A stretch of DNA of 64,000 nucleotides from Actinomadura coerulea (GCF_014208105.1 NZ_JACHMQ010000001.1:5642001-5706000); one strand, 5' to 3'. Counted from the stretch's first letter, positions 16,163 to 25,334 are shown. Program-made: numbers and translations. Notes: generated by a model from the sequence alone, not told the origin.

Positions 16163-16767
16163 GCGGGAGACCATTCCGCAGCCGTGCCCCGAAGTCGAAC
16201 CCCCCGGAGTCAATTTTTCCATCCCGGCCCACAGAGCCACATTTTTCCGGCAGATCGGAAACGTCCGCCGAGAATTAAGATCGACGTCTTCTTGACGCGG
16301 TGCGCGGAATACTGGAACGGCCGCGCGGGGATTTCTTTACCGGAATCGGAGGCAGCGCGCCGGGAGGCCCGCCAGGGGAGATCCCCATTTGTGCGGCAGC
16401 GTCCGCCCCGTGTCGCCGGGGCCCGCGCCTCGCGCGACACGCCGGGCGCGCCGCCGCTCGGCCGCCCGCCGGGCGGCAATCCGCCCGTAGGGACCGGGAA
16501 CGGACGGAGGGGCCACTCCCCCCGAGTGACCCCTCTCCCCCCGTTCCGCCGTGGCGGTCCCGGCGCGGACGCAGAACCGGCCGCTCCCCCCGAAGCGGCT
16601 CACGCCGGCCGTTGGGCGGATGTGAAGAACGTAGCGAGGGGGCCGTCGGCGGATCGCGCCTTTGCCCGGCCTTGTCGACGAGCGGGACACCGTGTGTGAT
16701 GAGCGGAACACGCCGTCCGTTCGGCGCGCCGGGGCGGCGGCCATGTGGCCTTTCCCGCTCGTCCAGG
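16163..16767. other. 605-bp stretch without a supported gene
   Basis: Open frames here have arginine- or proline-dominated composition typical of GC-rich shadows, and none has a ribosome site. A short AT-rich patch near 16271-16282 may hold the promoter of the small gene to its left. Several short GC-rich inverted repeats are visible, none strong enough to call. Confidence 0.5.
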
Positions 16768-18360
16768 TCAGGGTCTCCAGATGGGAAGGTGGACGGCGGA
16801 GGGGTGGGCGGCGTCCCGGAGGATCTCGAAGTCGGTGCGGCGGGACGCGATGGCCCGCCCCGCGGGCTCCGGGGTGCCGTGGTTGCGGGCGAAGCGGGGG
16901 AACGCGCCGCCCGCGAGCATGACGCGCAGCCGGTGGCCGCGCCGGAAGCGGTACGCGGTCGGATGCATTTCGATCTCGGCGCGCACGGTCCCCGTGGACG
17001 TGATGCGCAGGATGCCGTCGGTGACGTTGCGGGAGACGCCGCTCCGGTCGACGTCGCAGAGGCGGACGAACAGGTCGCCTCGTCCGGTGCTGGTGCGCAC
17101 GTGGATCGTCGCCGAGACGGGTCCGATCACGTCCAGGTCCTCGGGCAGCGGCGCGCCGGTGAGGACGACCACGTCGTCGCGGCGTTCGAGGGGGGCGTTG
17201 TCGCGCTGTTTCCCCTTGCCGGGTGACAGGAGCGGGCCGCCGACGTTCGGGGTCGGGTCGAGGGGGTCGTAGGTGAACGTGGCGGGGTCCGCGTCAGGCT
17301 CGTCCCATACGAGGCCGTGGGCCAGGTAGAGCGGCGTTGGCCTGGTCTCGGGCGGGGGCCACTGGTCGAAGTCCAGCCAGGTGTTGGCCTGCTGCAGGTG
17401 CAGCCTTACCGGCGCCCTGCGGAGTTGGGCCTTGTCGCCGTTCAGGTGGGCGTTCAGCCAGGAAACCTGGTCGTGGAGCGTCGCGCGGAGGGCTTTGGCG
17501 TCGTGTCCCCAGGGGCCGATGGTGATGCGGACCTGGCGCCCCTCCGCGTGCAGGGCGGCGAAGTCCCTGAGTTGGCCGCGCAGGAAGAGGTCCCACCAGC
17601 CCGTGACCATCGTGGTGGGCGTGGTGGTCGCCGGGACGGCGGCGCTGTGGTCGGTGGCCTTCCAGAAGTCGTCACCCGGCTCGGCATGGGCAGCGACCTC
17701 GCGCAGGAACGGTTCGGGACGTCCGATGGCGGCGAGGTCGGCCTCGCCTACCGGCAGGTGCCGCATCGCACGCCTCACACGCCTGTCGTGGAACGGCCGC
17801 CTCCGCTCCTCTTGCGTCCCCAGCAGGGACGACCAGACGAGCGTGTTGTGCAGGGCGAGCGCACCACCGGGGTAGAACGAACTGGCGAACTCGGACGCGG
17901 TGATGCCCAGTCCCATCGCGGCCAGCGGCGGGTCTGCGTAGGGTGCGACAGCCCACTCGGTGAACCCGAGGTAGCTTGCGCCGACCATCGCCACCCTGCC
18001 GTCGCACCAGGGCTGCGCGCGGAGCCACTTGAGCGTGGCCAGGCCGTCGTCCTTCTCGTCGTGGAAGGCATGGAACTCGCCGCCTGAGCCGAAGACGCCG
18101 CGCACGTCCTGCACGACGACCTGGAACCCGCGCCGAACCAGGACGCCGGTGAACAGCCGGACCACGGCCTGCCGCTTGCCGTACGGGGTGCGCATCAGCA
18201 CGACGGGCAGCGGTCCCGCGCCGCGCGGCCGGTACAGGTCGGCGACGAGCACGACGCCGTCCGGCATGGGCACCCGAAGGTCCCGCGCCGACCGGACGTC
18301 GGGGGACGGCGACTCCGGGAGGCCGAGAAGGCGGTCGACGAGTAGTCCCGAGACGGTCAT
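16768..18360 (-). CDS. CocE/NonD family hydrolase (X-Pro dipeptidyl-peptidase fold)
   Basis: 530 residues. The N-terminal alpha/beta-hydrolase carries MPDGVVLVADLYRPRGAG, VVQDVRGVFGSGGEF and the nucleophile motif GASYLGF near residue 125; the histidine is likely in IGPWGHD about residue 270. The C-terminal 200 residues form the jelly-roll X-Pro peptidase domain (HGLVWDEPDADP, then FVRLCDVDRSGVSRNVTDG and FRRGHRLRVMLAGGAFPRFA). Such enzymes cleave esters or amides, for example cocaine esterase. No signal peptide, so cytoplasmic. GAAAGG precedes the ATG. It is divergent from the arginase-fold gene, 90 nt away. Confidence 0.9.
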   Translation of the reverse strand: MTVSGLLVDRLLGLPESPSPDVRSARDLRVPMPDGVVLVADLYRPRGAGPLPVVLMRTPYGKRQAVVRLFTGVLVRRGFQVVVQDVRGVFGSGGEFHAFHDEKDDGLATLKWLRAQPWCDGRVAMVGASYLGFTEWAVAPYADPPLAAMGLGITASEFASSFYPGGALALHNTLVWSSLLGTQEERRRPFHDRRVRRAMRHLPVGEADLAAIGRPEPFLREVAAHAEPGDDFWKATDHSAAVPATTTPTTMVTGWWDLFLRGQLRDFAALHAEGRQVRITIGPWGHDAKALRATLHDQVSWLNAHLNGDKAQLRRAPVRLHLQQANTWLDFDQWPPPETRPTPLYLAHGLVWDEPDADPATFTYDPLDPTPNVGGPLLSPGKGKQRDNAPLERRDDVVVLTGAPLPEDLDVIGPVSATIHVRTSTGRGDLFVRLCDVDRSGVSRNVTDGILRITSTGTVRAEIEMHPTAYRFRRGHRLRVMLAGGAFPRFARNHGTPEPAGRAIASRRTDFEILRDAAHPSAVHLPIWRP

Positions 18361-18450
18361 CGGACGCCTTTCCCGTTGTTCCGGCATTTCCCGAGGTCCC
18401 GGCGGTCGGGCGATGTGCCGGGCGGGTCCCCGATGTTCTAGATTGCACCA

Positions 18451-19356
18451 ATGATCGCAGTGCTCGACGCACCGTCCAACCTGGGGCTCCGTCCGCCGCG
18501 CGAGGGCCACGAGCCCGGAGTGCGCCGGCTGGCCCACGCCCTGCGCGGCCACGGCATCGTCGGCCGCCTGCGCGCCGAGGACGCGGGCCGGGTGGACCCG
18601 CCGCCCTACGTGTTCGGCACGGACCAGGAGACCGGCTACCTGAACGGCCCCGGCCTCGCCGACTACACCGAGCGGCTCGCGGCCTGCGTCGGGGAGGTGC
18701 TGGACCGCGGCGAGTTCCCGGTCGTGCTCGGCGGCGACTGCGGCATCCTGCTCGGCCCGATGCTCGCGCTGCGCCGCCGCGGCGTGTACGGGCTGGCGCA
18801 CCTGGACGGGCACGACGACTACTCGCCGCGGCGCGACCCGTCGGCCCCGCCGAAGGGGCTGACCGCGGGCGGGATGGCGCTCGGCCTGGCCACCGGGCAC
18901 GGCCCGGCCGCCCTCACCGACGTCGGGGGGCTTCGCCCCTACGTGGAGGAGGAGCACGTCGCGCACATCGGCGTCCAGCGGGAGCCCGAGGACTTCGAGC
19001 TGTTCGACATGGACGCGTTCGAGGCGTCGCGCGTGCGGCGCTTCCCGATCGAGTACATCCGCGAGCACGGTGCGGACTCGGCCGCCGAGGGGGCGCGGGC
19101 GCATCTGGAGGCCGCGCCGATCGAGGGCTACTGGATCCATCTGGACGCCGACATCCTCGACAAGAGCCTGATGCCGGCCGTCGACTCCCCCAACCCGGAC
19201 GGCCTGTCGTTCGAGGAGCTCACGTCCGTGCTGCGGACGCTGGCGGCGAGCCCGCGGGCGGTCGGCCTGCACGTGGCCATCTACGACCCCGAACGCGACC
19301 CGGACGGCATGGCCGGCGCGGCCCTCACCGACACGGTTGTCGCCGCGCTCTCCTAG
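18451..19356 (+). CDS. arginase/agmatinase/formiminoglutamase-fold hydrolase
   Basis: 301 residues of the ureohydrolase fold, which normally binds two manganese ions. Metal motifs appear in order: GGDCGI near residue 93, LDGHDDY near 113 (family form D-A-H-x-D), and HLDADILDKS near 230 (D-x-D-x-x-D). The late EPERDPDG segment of the family appears here as YDPERDPDG. It should hydrolyse a guanidino or amidino group, but residues that define arginine or agmatine are not clear enough to choose. The glycine in place of alanine in DGHDD is common in arginase-like paralogues of unknown substrate. Confidence 0.85.
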   Translation: MIAVLDAPSNLGLRPPREGHEPGVRRLAHALRGHGIVGRLRAEDAGRVDPPPYVFGTDQETGYLNGPGLADYTERLAACVGEVLDRGEFPVVLGGDCGILLGPMLALRRRGVYGLAHLDGHDDYSPRRDPSAPPKGLTAGGMALGLATGHGPAALTDVGGLRPYVEEEHVAHIGVQREPEDFELFDMDAFEASRVRRFPIEYIREHGADSAAEGARAHLEAAPIEGYWIHLDADILDKSLMPAVDSPNPDGLSFEELTSVLRTLAASPRAVGLHVAIYDPERDPDGMAGAALTDTVVAALS

Positions 19357-19438
19357 GCGGTGTCGGTCGACGTCCACTTCGTCCCCGGCGAGGTGGTCGT
19401 CCCCGCCGAGGTCCGCGGCGTTCTGCCCTTCAGCCGGG

Positions 19439-20554
19439 TCAAGGTGCCGTCAGGCGTTCGTATTCGTAGAGGACGCTGGCGAACTCGCCGGTCGGCAACT
19501 CGCAGGCGTGTCCCGGCAACCAGAGGTGCTCCAGGCGGACGGTCTGGACGTCCATGCGGATGTGGCAGGCGTTGCCTGTGTGCTCCCAGCCGGGACGGGC
19601 GGCGCGGACGACCTCCAGATGGTGGCGGTGGCTCTGCACGTCGTGGAGCAGGAACGCCGTGAGGACGTGCCGTGGCCCGATCACCGAAGGCGTGAACGCG
19701 CTCGCGCCGGCCGCGGCGGTCGCCAGGTCGACGCCCGAATCGGCGAGTTCGGGGAAGAACACCTTGACGCGCCTGACGACGCCGCCGATCTCGATGGGCC
19801 GGCAGGGCAGCCGCAGGACGGCCTCCGGGTCGACGTAGCCGTGCACCGGCACCCCGGCGACCGCACCCGCCCACGCCCCGGGAATCCCGTTGAGGAAGCG
19901 GGCCTTTGTCAGGGCGTTCCCCAGTTCACCCATGATGCGTTCCGGGTCGAGGCCCTTCGGCATGAAGGTCTTCGTGCCGCCGCGTAGGCGCTTGCCCGCT
20001 TCGTCCAGGACGGCGAGGTCGGCCCAGCAGGCGCCCGAGCCGGTCTCCATGACGCCGTGCGGAAGGCAGGCGTCGGGGTGCGGGGTCAGCCCGGCCAGGT
20101 CCTCCAGCACGGCGCGCGGTGTCTGGACGAGACCCCAGCCCTGCGTCCGCCCGGAGACCGAAGCGAGGGCGAGGGACGCCGCCATGGGCTCGCCGTTGCC
20201 CCGGCCGCCGAACTCGCGTTCAAGGCTGCGGCGGCTCTTGAGGGCGCCGACCTGGTGGAGGTACTCGTCCAGGCACCGCCGCAGGACGGCCGGTTCGAGG
20301 TCGCAGGACGCCCATCCGGCGACGTCGCGCACCTGCACGGTCGTGCCGTCGAAGTCGAGGCGGTGGTAGCGGTACTGCTCCTGCCAGGGGCGGGCCGCGC
20401 CGTCGCTCAGCCGCCCCTGGGCGCGCGCTATCGCGGAGACGTCCTCCCCCAGGTCGTTGATGAGAAAGTCGCGCAGCGGGGCGTGCAGGGGGTCGGTCTC
20501 GACCGCCACCCGCACGCCATCGCTGCGGAACCGCACCGGAAGCGACATCGCCAT
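19439..20554 (-). CDS. uncharacterised protein with an EndoU-like C-terminal half (tentative)
   Basis: 371 residues. No known domain is recognised in the first 150. Later, TKTFMPKGLDPERIMGELGN followed by a spacer and GVPVHGYVDP, then VKVFFPEL, resembles the K-T-x-F-P-K-G-W pattern and the following strands of bacterial EndoU nucleases, enzymes that cleave RNA after uridine and are often toxin warheads. The catalytic histidine pair of EndoU could not be placed with confidence. Histidine-rich LLHDVQSHRHHLEVV lies nearer the end. No signal peptide and no immunity-like partner beside it. No good ribosome site is seen at the ATG. Confidence 0.5.
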   Translation of the reverse strand: MAMSLPVRFRSDGVRVAVETDPLHAPLRDFLINDLGEDVSAIARAQGRLSDGAARPWQEQYRYHRLDFDGTTVQVRDVAGWASCDLEPAVLRRCLDEYLHQVGALKSRRSLEREFGGRGNGEPMAASLALASVSGRTQGWGLVQTPRAVLEDLAGLTPHPDACLPHGVMETGSGACWADLAVLDEAGKRLRGGTKTFMPKGLDPERIMGELGNALTKARFLNGIPGAWAGAVAGVPVHGYVDPEAVLRLPCRPIEIGGVVRRVKVFFPELADSGVDLATAAAGASAFTPSVIGPRHVLTAFLLHDVQSHRHHLEVVRAARPGWEHTGNACHIRMDVQTVRLEHLWLPGHACELPTGEFASVLYEYERLTAP

Positions 20555-20673
20555 TCGGGTGATTATGCCGATAAGCGAAGATCATCACCGGTATGACCGA
20601 ATGTTCGTTCCGATCGGATCACCCGCGACGCGCCGTCCTCCAGGCCCCGGGCCCCGGCGAGCGGCGGCGCGCC

Positions 20674-22026
20674 TCACGCCACCCGCTCGCACACCCTGTC
20701 GCTCGCCCGGCTCTCGCCGCGCTGGACCGGGACGCCCCCGGACGTCCGGACGCGCGTGAAACCCGTCCCGACGACGAGGTCGACGCCGCCGGGGGCCGTC
20801 CTGGCTCGCGGCGCGACCCGGGCGCCCGGCAGGAGGGCCGCGAGCGCCCTCGCCTGCGGTTCCGCGCCCGCCCCGTAGTGGACGACGGCGGCCTGGGGGC
20901 GGGTGCCGAGGTTGCCGACGCCGGTGACCCGCCAGCCGGCGTCTTCGAGCTGCGCCGCCACCTGGGCGGCGCGGCCCTCGACCCCGGACGCGTTGAACAC
21001 CCGCACCCTCCCGGGCCGCGCGCCCGGGGACTTCGCCGGAGCCGGCGCCACCACGTCCCTGCGGAGGGCGTCGAAGAACTCGTCCGCGGCGGGCCGGGTC
21101 AGCGCCACGCGGTCGCGGTTCAGCGGGTACGGCCCGGACGGCACGGTGACGAAGCGCAGCTTCCCCGCGTCCAGGCCGCGCATGCCCTGGGCGATCTTCA
21201 GCATCTCCGCGACGGACAGCCCCCTGTCGGTCGTCAGCGACTCGGCCGTCGCCCTGAGCAGCGCGTTCAGGCGCCCCGGATCGGTGAGGACGCCCGCGCT
21301 CATCGCCTCCTTGGCGAGCGCGCCGAAGAAGTGCTGCTGCCGCCGGATGCGCTCGGTGTCGCTGCCGTTCCCGAAGCCCTTGCGGCTGCGGACGTAGGCC
21401 AGGGCGTCCTCGCCTTTCAGCCGGTGGCGGCCCTTGGTGAGGTTCAGCCCGGAGTCCTTGTCGTGGACGTCGGCCGTCACGCACACCGGCACGCCGCCGA
21501 CGGCCGTCGCGATCCGCTTGAAGCCCGTGAAGTCCACCTGCACGAAGTGGTCGATGCGGATCTTCGTGAGCCGCTCGACGGTATGGACGGTGCAGGTGGG
21601 GCCCGCGCGGCCGATCGCCTCGTTCAGCATGGCGTTCGCGCTGCCGGGCGCCTTCGTGCCGTCCCGGCGGGTGCACGGCGGGATGGGCACCATCAGGTCG
21701 CGGGGGAAGCTGACGGCGATCGCCTGGCCGCCGCCCGGCGACAGGTGCAGCAGCACCATCGTGTCGGACGCGGGCGGCTTGCCCCGCAGGCCCCGCCCGT
21801 ACCTGGCGTTGGCGCCCTCGCGCGTGTCCGACCCGAGCACGAAGATGTTGGTCGCGCCGTTGAGCCTCCTCGGCCGGTCTCCGCCGATCAACCGGTCGGC
21901 GTCCTCGTGCTGGACGGCGTTCTGCAGCCGCCAGTAGTACCCGTACGCGGACAGGCCGCCCGTCACCATCACCGCGGCCGCCGCGACGGCGACCCAAGCA
22001 AGCAGCTTCATGAAGCCTCCCGGCAT
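20674..22026 (-). CDS. LytR-CpsA-Psr (LCP) family cell-wall ligase with LytR-C domain
   Basis: About 450 residues: a short cytoplasmic start, one membrane helix (LLAWVAVAAAAVMVTGGLSA), then the LCP domain with NIFVLGSDTREG, SDTMVLLHL, AVSFPRDLMVPIP and a conserved arginine-rich GNGSDTERIRRQQHFF, and a C-terminal LytR-C domain from about 330 (GRVRVFNASGVEGRAAQVAA). LCP proteins transfer glycopolymers such as teichoic acids or arabinogalactan from a lipid carrier to peptidoglycan outside the membrane. The start at 22026 has GGGGAAG 9 nt upstream; ATG 22011 behind GGGAGG is also possible. Confidence 0.9.
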   Translation of the reverse strand: MPGGFMKLLAWVAVAAAAVMVTGGLSAYGYYWRLQNAVQHEDADRLIGGDRPRRLNGATNIFVLGSDTREGANARYGRGLRGKPPASDTMVLLHLSPGGGQAIAVSFPRDLMVPIPPCTRRDGTKAPGSANAMLNEAIGRAGPTCTVHTVERLTKIRIDHFVQVDFTGFKRIATAVGGVPVCVTADVHDKDSGLNLTKGRHRLKGEDALAYVRSRKGFGNGSDTERIRRQQHFFGALAKEAMSAGVLTDPGRLNALLRATAESLTTDRGLSVAEMLKIAQGMRGLDAGKLRFVTVPSGPYPLNRDRVALTRPAADEFFDALRRDVVAPAPAKSPGARPGRVRVFNASGVEGRAAQVAAQLEDAGWRVTGVGNLGTRPQAAVVHYGAGAEPQARALAALLPGARVAPRARTAPGGVDLVVGTGFTRVRTSGGVPVQRGESRASDRVCERVA

Positions 22027-22097
22027 GTATCGCCGCTTCCCCGCCTTCGAGTTCACGCCCGGCGGAATTAATGGTTGACACGCCGCCGCGAGTATGG

Positions 22098-22126
22098 TTG
22101 TTTACTCCTTATGAAGCTTTGATACT
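22098..22126 (+). promoter_or_regulatory. promoter candidate for the small basic protein gene
   Basis: TTGTTT (22098-22103), 17 nt, GATACT (22121-22126), in an AT-rich island between divergent genes. A start near 22133 would give the small gene a leader of about 160 nt. A separate TTGACA at 22075-22080 has no -10 at a suitable distance. Confidence 0.35.
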
Positions 22127-22279
22127 TCTCCGGTTGAGCCGCCCCGGCATTGCCGCGGGCCCGCTCCCATCTCTCCATGGCGCTCCTCCTCCGCATGGGC
22201 ACACGTGTGTCCTGCGGCGATGCGGCGCGCCCTTCCACACCTTTTTCGCGGCCTTTCACGGCCGAATTCAGACGTGCCC

Positions 22280-22450
22280 GGAGGTGATTCCTTCATGCGT
22301 GCCATGAACCAGGAAATGAACAGCGACCCCTTCGCCAGATCCCGGAAGAAGGGCAAGCGGAAGAACTCCGACTTCAGGTCGGCGAATTTCGCGAACAACC
22401 GCCGCAACGCCCGGCAGATGCCGACCCGGCAGCTCAACCGGGGCCGCTGA
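22280..22450 (+). CDS. small highly basic protein (51 aa) with near-perfect ribosome site
   Basis: The coding part is 22295-22450: MRAMNQEMNSDPFARSRKKG, then NSDFRSANFANNRRNARQMP and TRQLNRGR. About a quarter of the residues are Arg or Lys, with many Asn and Gln, suggesting a nucleic-acid or ribosome partner; no family is recognised. The ribosome site GGAGGTGATTCC at 22280-22291 matches the 16S 3' end almost along its full length, far better than at any neighbour, so strong expression is expected. The stop overlaps the 3' end of the convergent ATPase gene by 17 nt. A longer in-frame start exists but skips this site. Confidence 0.6.
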   Translation, partial: GGDSFMRAMNQEMNSDPFARSRKKGKRKNSDFRSANFANNRRNARQMPTRQLNRGR

Positions 22451-22913
22451 CCGGCGTCCCCCGGCCCCGGCCCCGCTCCACCGCGGCGGCCGGGGCCGGG
22501 AAGTCCGCCCACACCACTGTGCGGGCGCCGTCGGCGTGGAAGCCCCACCGCGACGCGAGCGCCTCCACGATCCGCATCCCGCGTCCCGACTCCGCACCGT
22601 CCCCCGCGTCCTCGTCGTCGCCCTGCCCGCCTTTCACGTGGGGACGCCCGCCCGCCGCGCCCTCGTCGGCGACCTCAAGCCGGTACCCCCCGTCCCCGGC
22701 CAGGACGGCGACCCTCACCTGCCCGCCTTCCCGGCCGGACGCCGTGTGAGCGATCGCGTTCGCGACCGTCTCGCTCACCACCAGCACCATGTCGTCCAGG
22801 GCGGGATGGCCGGCCGCCACGCTCCGGACGAAGCCGCGCGCACCCCCGACCGACCGCCGCACGCCCGGAAGCGTGATCTCGCCGATCACCACGCGGTCCC
22901 GCGTCCCGACCAC
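22434..22913 (-). CDS. anti-sigma-factor-like histidine kinase ATPase domain protein
   Basis: 159 residues forming a stand-alone GHKL ATPase of the RsbW/SpoIIAB type: an N-box MVLVVSETVANAIAHT, a D-E-G motif EVADEGAAG and a G-rich lid GRGMRIVEALASRWGF. Streptomycetes and relatives have dozens of these as anti-sigma or signalling switches, often with partners elsewhere. An insertion rich in Asp and Gly (KGGQGDDEDAGDGAESG) lengthens the lid. The start is GTG. No sigma factor or anti-anti-sigma gene is adjacent, so the partner is unknown. Confidence 0.8.
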   Translation of the reverse strand: MVGTRDRVVIGEITLPGVRRSVGGARGFVRSVAAGHPALDDMVLVVSETVANAIAHTASGREGGQVRVAVLAGDGGYRLEVADEGAAGGRPHVKGGQGDDEDAGDGAESGRGMRIVEALASRWGFHADGARTVVWADFPAPAAAVERGRGRGTPVSGPG

Positions 22914-23086
22914 AGCACCGCCTCCCCGTCCCGGCCGTCCCTCCGTCCGGAAGGCGGCCCGTCACCCTCGAAGTACGGATCGCGGCCCTTGTCCTGTTCA
23001 CGGCGCCTGTTCCGCGCCGCACGCGGTGCGAGCATCTCACACCAGGTCACTTAGAGTGACGGTGTGGACGGTTCCGGGGATCCACT

Positions 23087-24487
23087 GTGACGACGGGTAG
23101 GCGGGTTCCCGCCCGCCGGTGGGGGAGGCGCCTGCTCTTCTCGGTGCGGGGGCGCGCGACGCTCATCACCGTCGCGGTGTCCGCGCTGATCCTGGCGCTG
23201 GCGCTCGTCCTGATGCTGCTCCTGGCGCGGGACTGGGCGGAGAACAGGGTCGGGCGCCTGACGGAGCGGACCGCCGAACGGATCGCGTTCGACCTCTCCC
23301 GGGGACGGAACCCCGGCATCATCGACGTCCGCCCGGACGAGGCGCAGATGGTGCAGGTGGTCACCCCGCAGGGAAAGGTCGTGGCCGCCAGCGACGCCGT
23401 CCGCGGACGTCCCGCGCTCGCGACCGCCGACCTGGCGAGGGGCGAACTGCTGATCGACCAGCGGGTCTGCCCCCGTTTCCCGAAGGGGTGCGTGTGGGCG
23501 TTCGGCCTCCGCATCCGCACGTCCCCGTGGGGCCCCGACGTGATGGTCATCGCCGCCGACCCGCTGCCCGGGCTGCTCAACGTGTGGCTGCTGCCCCTCG
23601 CCCTCTTCGGCCTGCTGGTCGCGCTGCTCAGCCTGATCGCGTGGTGGACGTGGCACACGATCGGGCAGGCGTTCGTCCCGGTCGACATCATCCGCTCCGA
23701 GATGGCCGACCTGGACGCGCGGGGCCTGGACCACCGGGTCCCCGTCCCGCAGGCCGGCGGGGGGATCCAGAGCCTCGCCGAGAGGGTCAACGCCACCCTG
23801 GACCGCCTGGAGGAGGCGGTGACCCGGGAGCGCCGCTTCGTCTCCGACGCCTCCCACGACCTGCGCAACCCGATCACGGGCCTCCAGACGCGCCTGGAGG
23901 TCGCCCTCGGGGAGCCGGACGACGCCGACTGGAAGCCGATGGTCCGCGGCGCGCTCCGCGACACGCGGCGCCTGAACGACATCGTCGCCGACCTCCTGGA
24001 GCTGTCCCGGCTCGACGCCCGGACCCCGAAGCCCGTGGAACCGGTCGACCTCGCCGCCCTGGTCCGCCGGGAGGTCGGCCTGCGGGCCGGCGACGCGCCG
24101 ATCACGACGCGGCTGGAGCCCGGTGTGGTCGTGCGCGCGAACCCGGTGCGGCTGAGCCGGGTGCTCGGCAACCTGCTGGGCAACGCCGAACGGCACGCCG
24201 AGTCGCGGATCGAGGTGACCGTGGCGCGCGACGGCGGCGACGCGGTCCTGGAGGTCCTCGACGACGGCTCCGGCGTCCCCGAGGAGGCCCGCGAACGCGT
24301 CTTCGAGCGCTTCGCCCGCCTGAGCGAGTCGCGCGCCCGGGACCCCCAGGGGACCGGGCTCGGGCTGCCCATCGCCCGCGAGATCGCCGAGATCTACGGC
24401 GGCTCCCTGCGCATCGCCGACTCCCCCGCGGGCGCCCGGTTCGTCCTCCGGCTCCCGCTGATCACGGGCGACGGACCGCCTCGATGA
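23087..24487 (+). CDS. orphan sensor histidine kinase
   Basis: 466 residues: a basic start, membrane helix at about 26-48, an extracytoplasmic sensor loop of some 100 residues with two cysteines (CPRFPKGC), a second helix near 164-190, a HAMP linker, the phospho-acceptor box FVSDASHDLRNPITGL and a GHKL ATPase with GNLLGNAERHA, DDGSGVPEEA and GTGLGLPIAREIAEIYGG. It autophosphorylates on histidine and passes phosphate to a response regulator. None is found beside it in either direction. The start is GTG with GGGGA 7 nt upstream. The 3' end overlaps the convergent reductase gene by 26 nt. Confidence 0.9.
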   Translation: MTTGRRVPARRWGRRLLFSVRGRATLITVAVSALILALALVLMLLLARDWAENRVGRLTERTAERIAFDLSRGRNPGIIDVRPDEAQMVQVVTPQGKVVAASDAVRGRPALATADLARGELLIDQRVCPRFPKGCVWAFGLRIRTSPWGPDVMVIAADPLPGLLNVWLLPLALFGLLVALLSLIAWWTWHTIGQAFVPVDIIRSEMADLDARGLDHRVPVPQAGGGIQSLAERVNATLDRLEEAVTRERRFVSDASHDLRNPITGLQTRLEVALGEPDDADWKPMVRGALRDTRRLNDIVADLLELSRLDARTPKPVEPVDLAALVRREVGLRAGDAPITTRLEPGVVVRANPVRLSRVLGNLLGNAERHAESRIEVTVARDGGDAVLEVLDDGSGVPEEARERVFERFARLSESRARDPQGTGLGLPIAREIAEIYGGSLRIADSPAGARFVLRLPLITGDGPPR

Positions 24488-25334
24488 CGGCCGACAGCCC
24501 GTCCGTGCCGTGACCGGCGTCCACGGCGCGCCAGAACAGCTCCCGCAGGGCGGTCGGGCCCGCGGCGTCGATCCCCGCTTCGCGGGCGGCCTCCACGACG
24601 TGGTCGGCGCCGACGGCCTGCATCCGCAGGGTGTTGTCCGCGCCCGGGTAGACGCCGGCCTCCATCTCTTCCGTGAGCTGATTCAGGAAGCCCATCGGCC
24701 CATCGCCGGCCAGCTCGGTCAGCAGGGACGCGGCGAACGGACGGAATTCCTGGGCGGACACGCCCGCGGTGCCCAGCAAGGCCACGGCGTGCATGTAGGC
24801 GGTAAGGGTCGACCAGAAGACGTAGATCTGGGACTGGTAGTAGAGCATCGACAGACCCGGGTCCTCGCCGACGAACGTGACGTCTCCCAGTTCGCCCAAG
24901 GCCTCGCGGTGGGGTTCCAATGCCCCCTCTGGGCCGCTGTAGAAGACGTACGCGCCCGGCTGGCCGATGCCCGGCGGAGGCACCATGACGCCCCCGGTGA
25001 GCAGGGCGCCGCCCCGCTCGGACACCCATTCGCCCGCCCGGCGCAGCTCACCAGGGCTGCCTGAGCTGAGGTTGACGATGACGCGCCCCTTCAGGTCCGC
25101 GCCGTCGAGCGAGTCGTACATCGCCTTGTAGTCGGTCTGGCTCACGACGACCAGCTCGGAGGCCGCGAGGGCCTCGGCGGCGGTGGGGGCGAGGGTCGCG
25201 CCGTCCTTCACCAGGGGGGCGGCCTTGGACGGCGTCCGGTTCCAGACGGTGGTCGGATGGCCGTTCTCCAGGAACGTCCTGGCCATCGCCGCGCCCATGG
25301 GCCCGAGTCCGATGACGATCACCGGGGTCTTCAT
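24462..25334 (-). CDS. NAD(P)-binding reductase, imine reductase / 3-hydroxyisobutyrate dehydrogenase-like
   Basis: 290 residues: an N-terminal Rossmann domain (IGLGPMGAAMARTFLENGHP, then VWNRTPSKA) with an arginine that favours NADPH, and a helical C-terminal domain typical of imine reductases of the beta-hydroxyacid dehydrogenase superfamily (DPGLSMLYYQSQIYVFWSTL). The lysine catalytic in hydroxyacid dehydrogenases is not at its usual place, which is why imine reductase is favoured. AGGAGG precedes the ATG by 4 nt. It is divergent from a large AfsR-type regulator with a long inverted repeat between them, and may be that regulator's target. Confidence 0.8.
   Translation of the reverse strand: MKTPVIVIGLGPMGAAMARTFLENGHPTTVWNRTPSKAAPLVKDGATLAPTAAEALAASELVVVSQTDYKAMYDSLDGADLKGRVIVNLSSGSPGELRRAGEWVSERGGALLTGGVMVPPPGIGQPGAYVFYSGPEGALEPHREALGELGDVTFVGEDPGLSMLYYQSQIYVFWSTLTAYMHAVALLGTAGVSAQEFRPFAASLLTELAGDGPMGFLNQLTEEMEAGVYPGADNTLRMQAVGADHVVEAAREAGIDAAGPTALRELFWRAVDAGHGTDGLSAVIEAVRRP

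Noticed and set aside
16300..16744. Possible gene in the 605-bp gap before the CocE-like hydrolase
   Set aside because: Arginine- and proline-dominated on both strands, no start with a ribosome site, no family resemblance.
22075..22104. TTGACA at 22075 as promoter for the small basic gene
   Set aside because: No -10 element at 16-19 bp; the TTGTTT/GATACT pair further on is better spaced.
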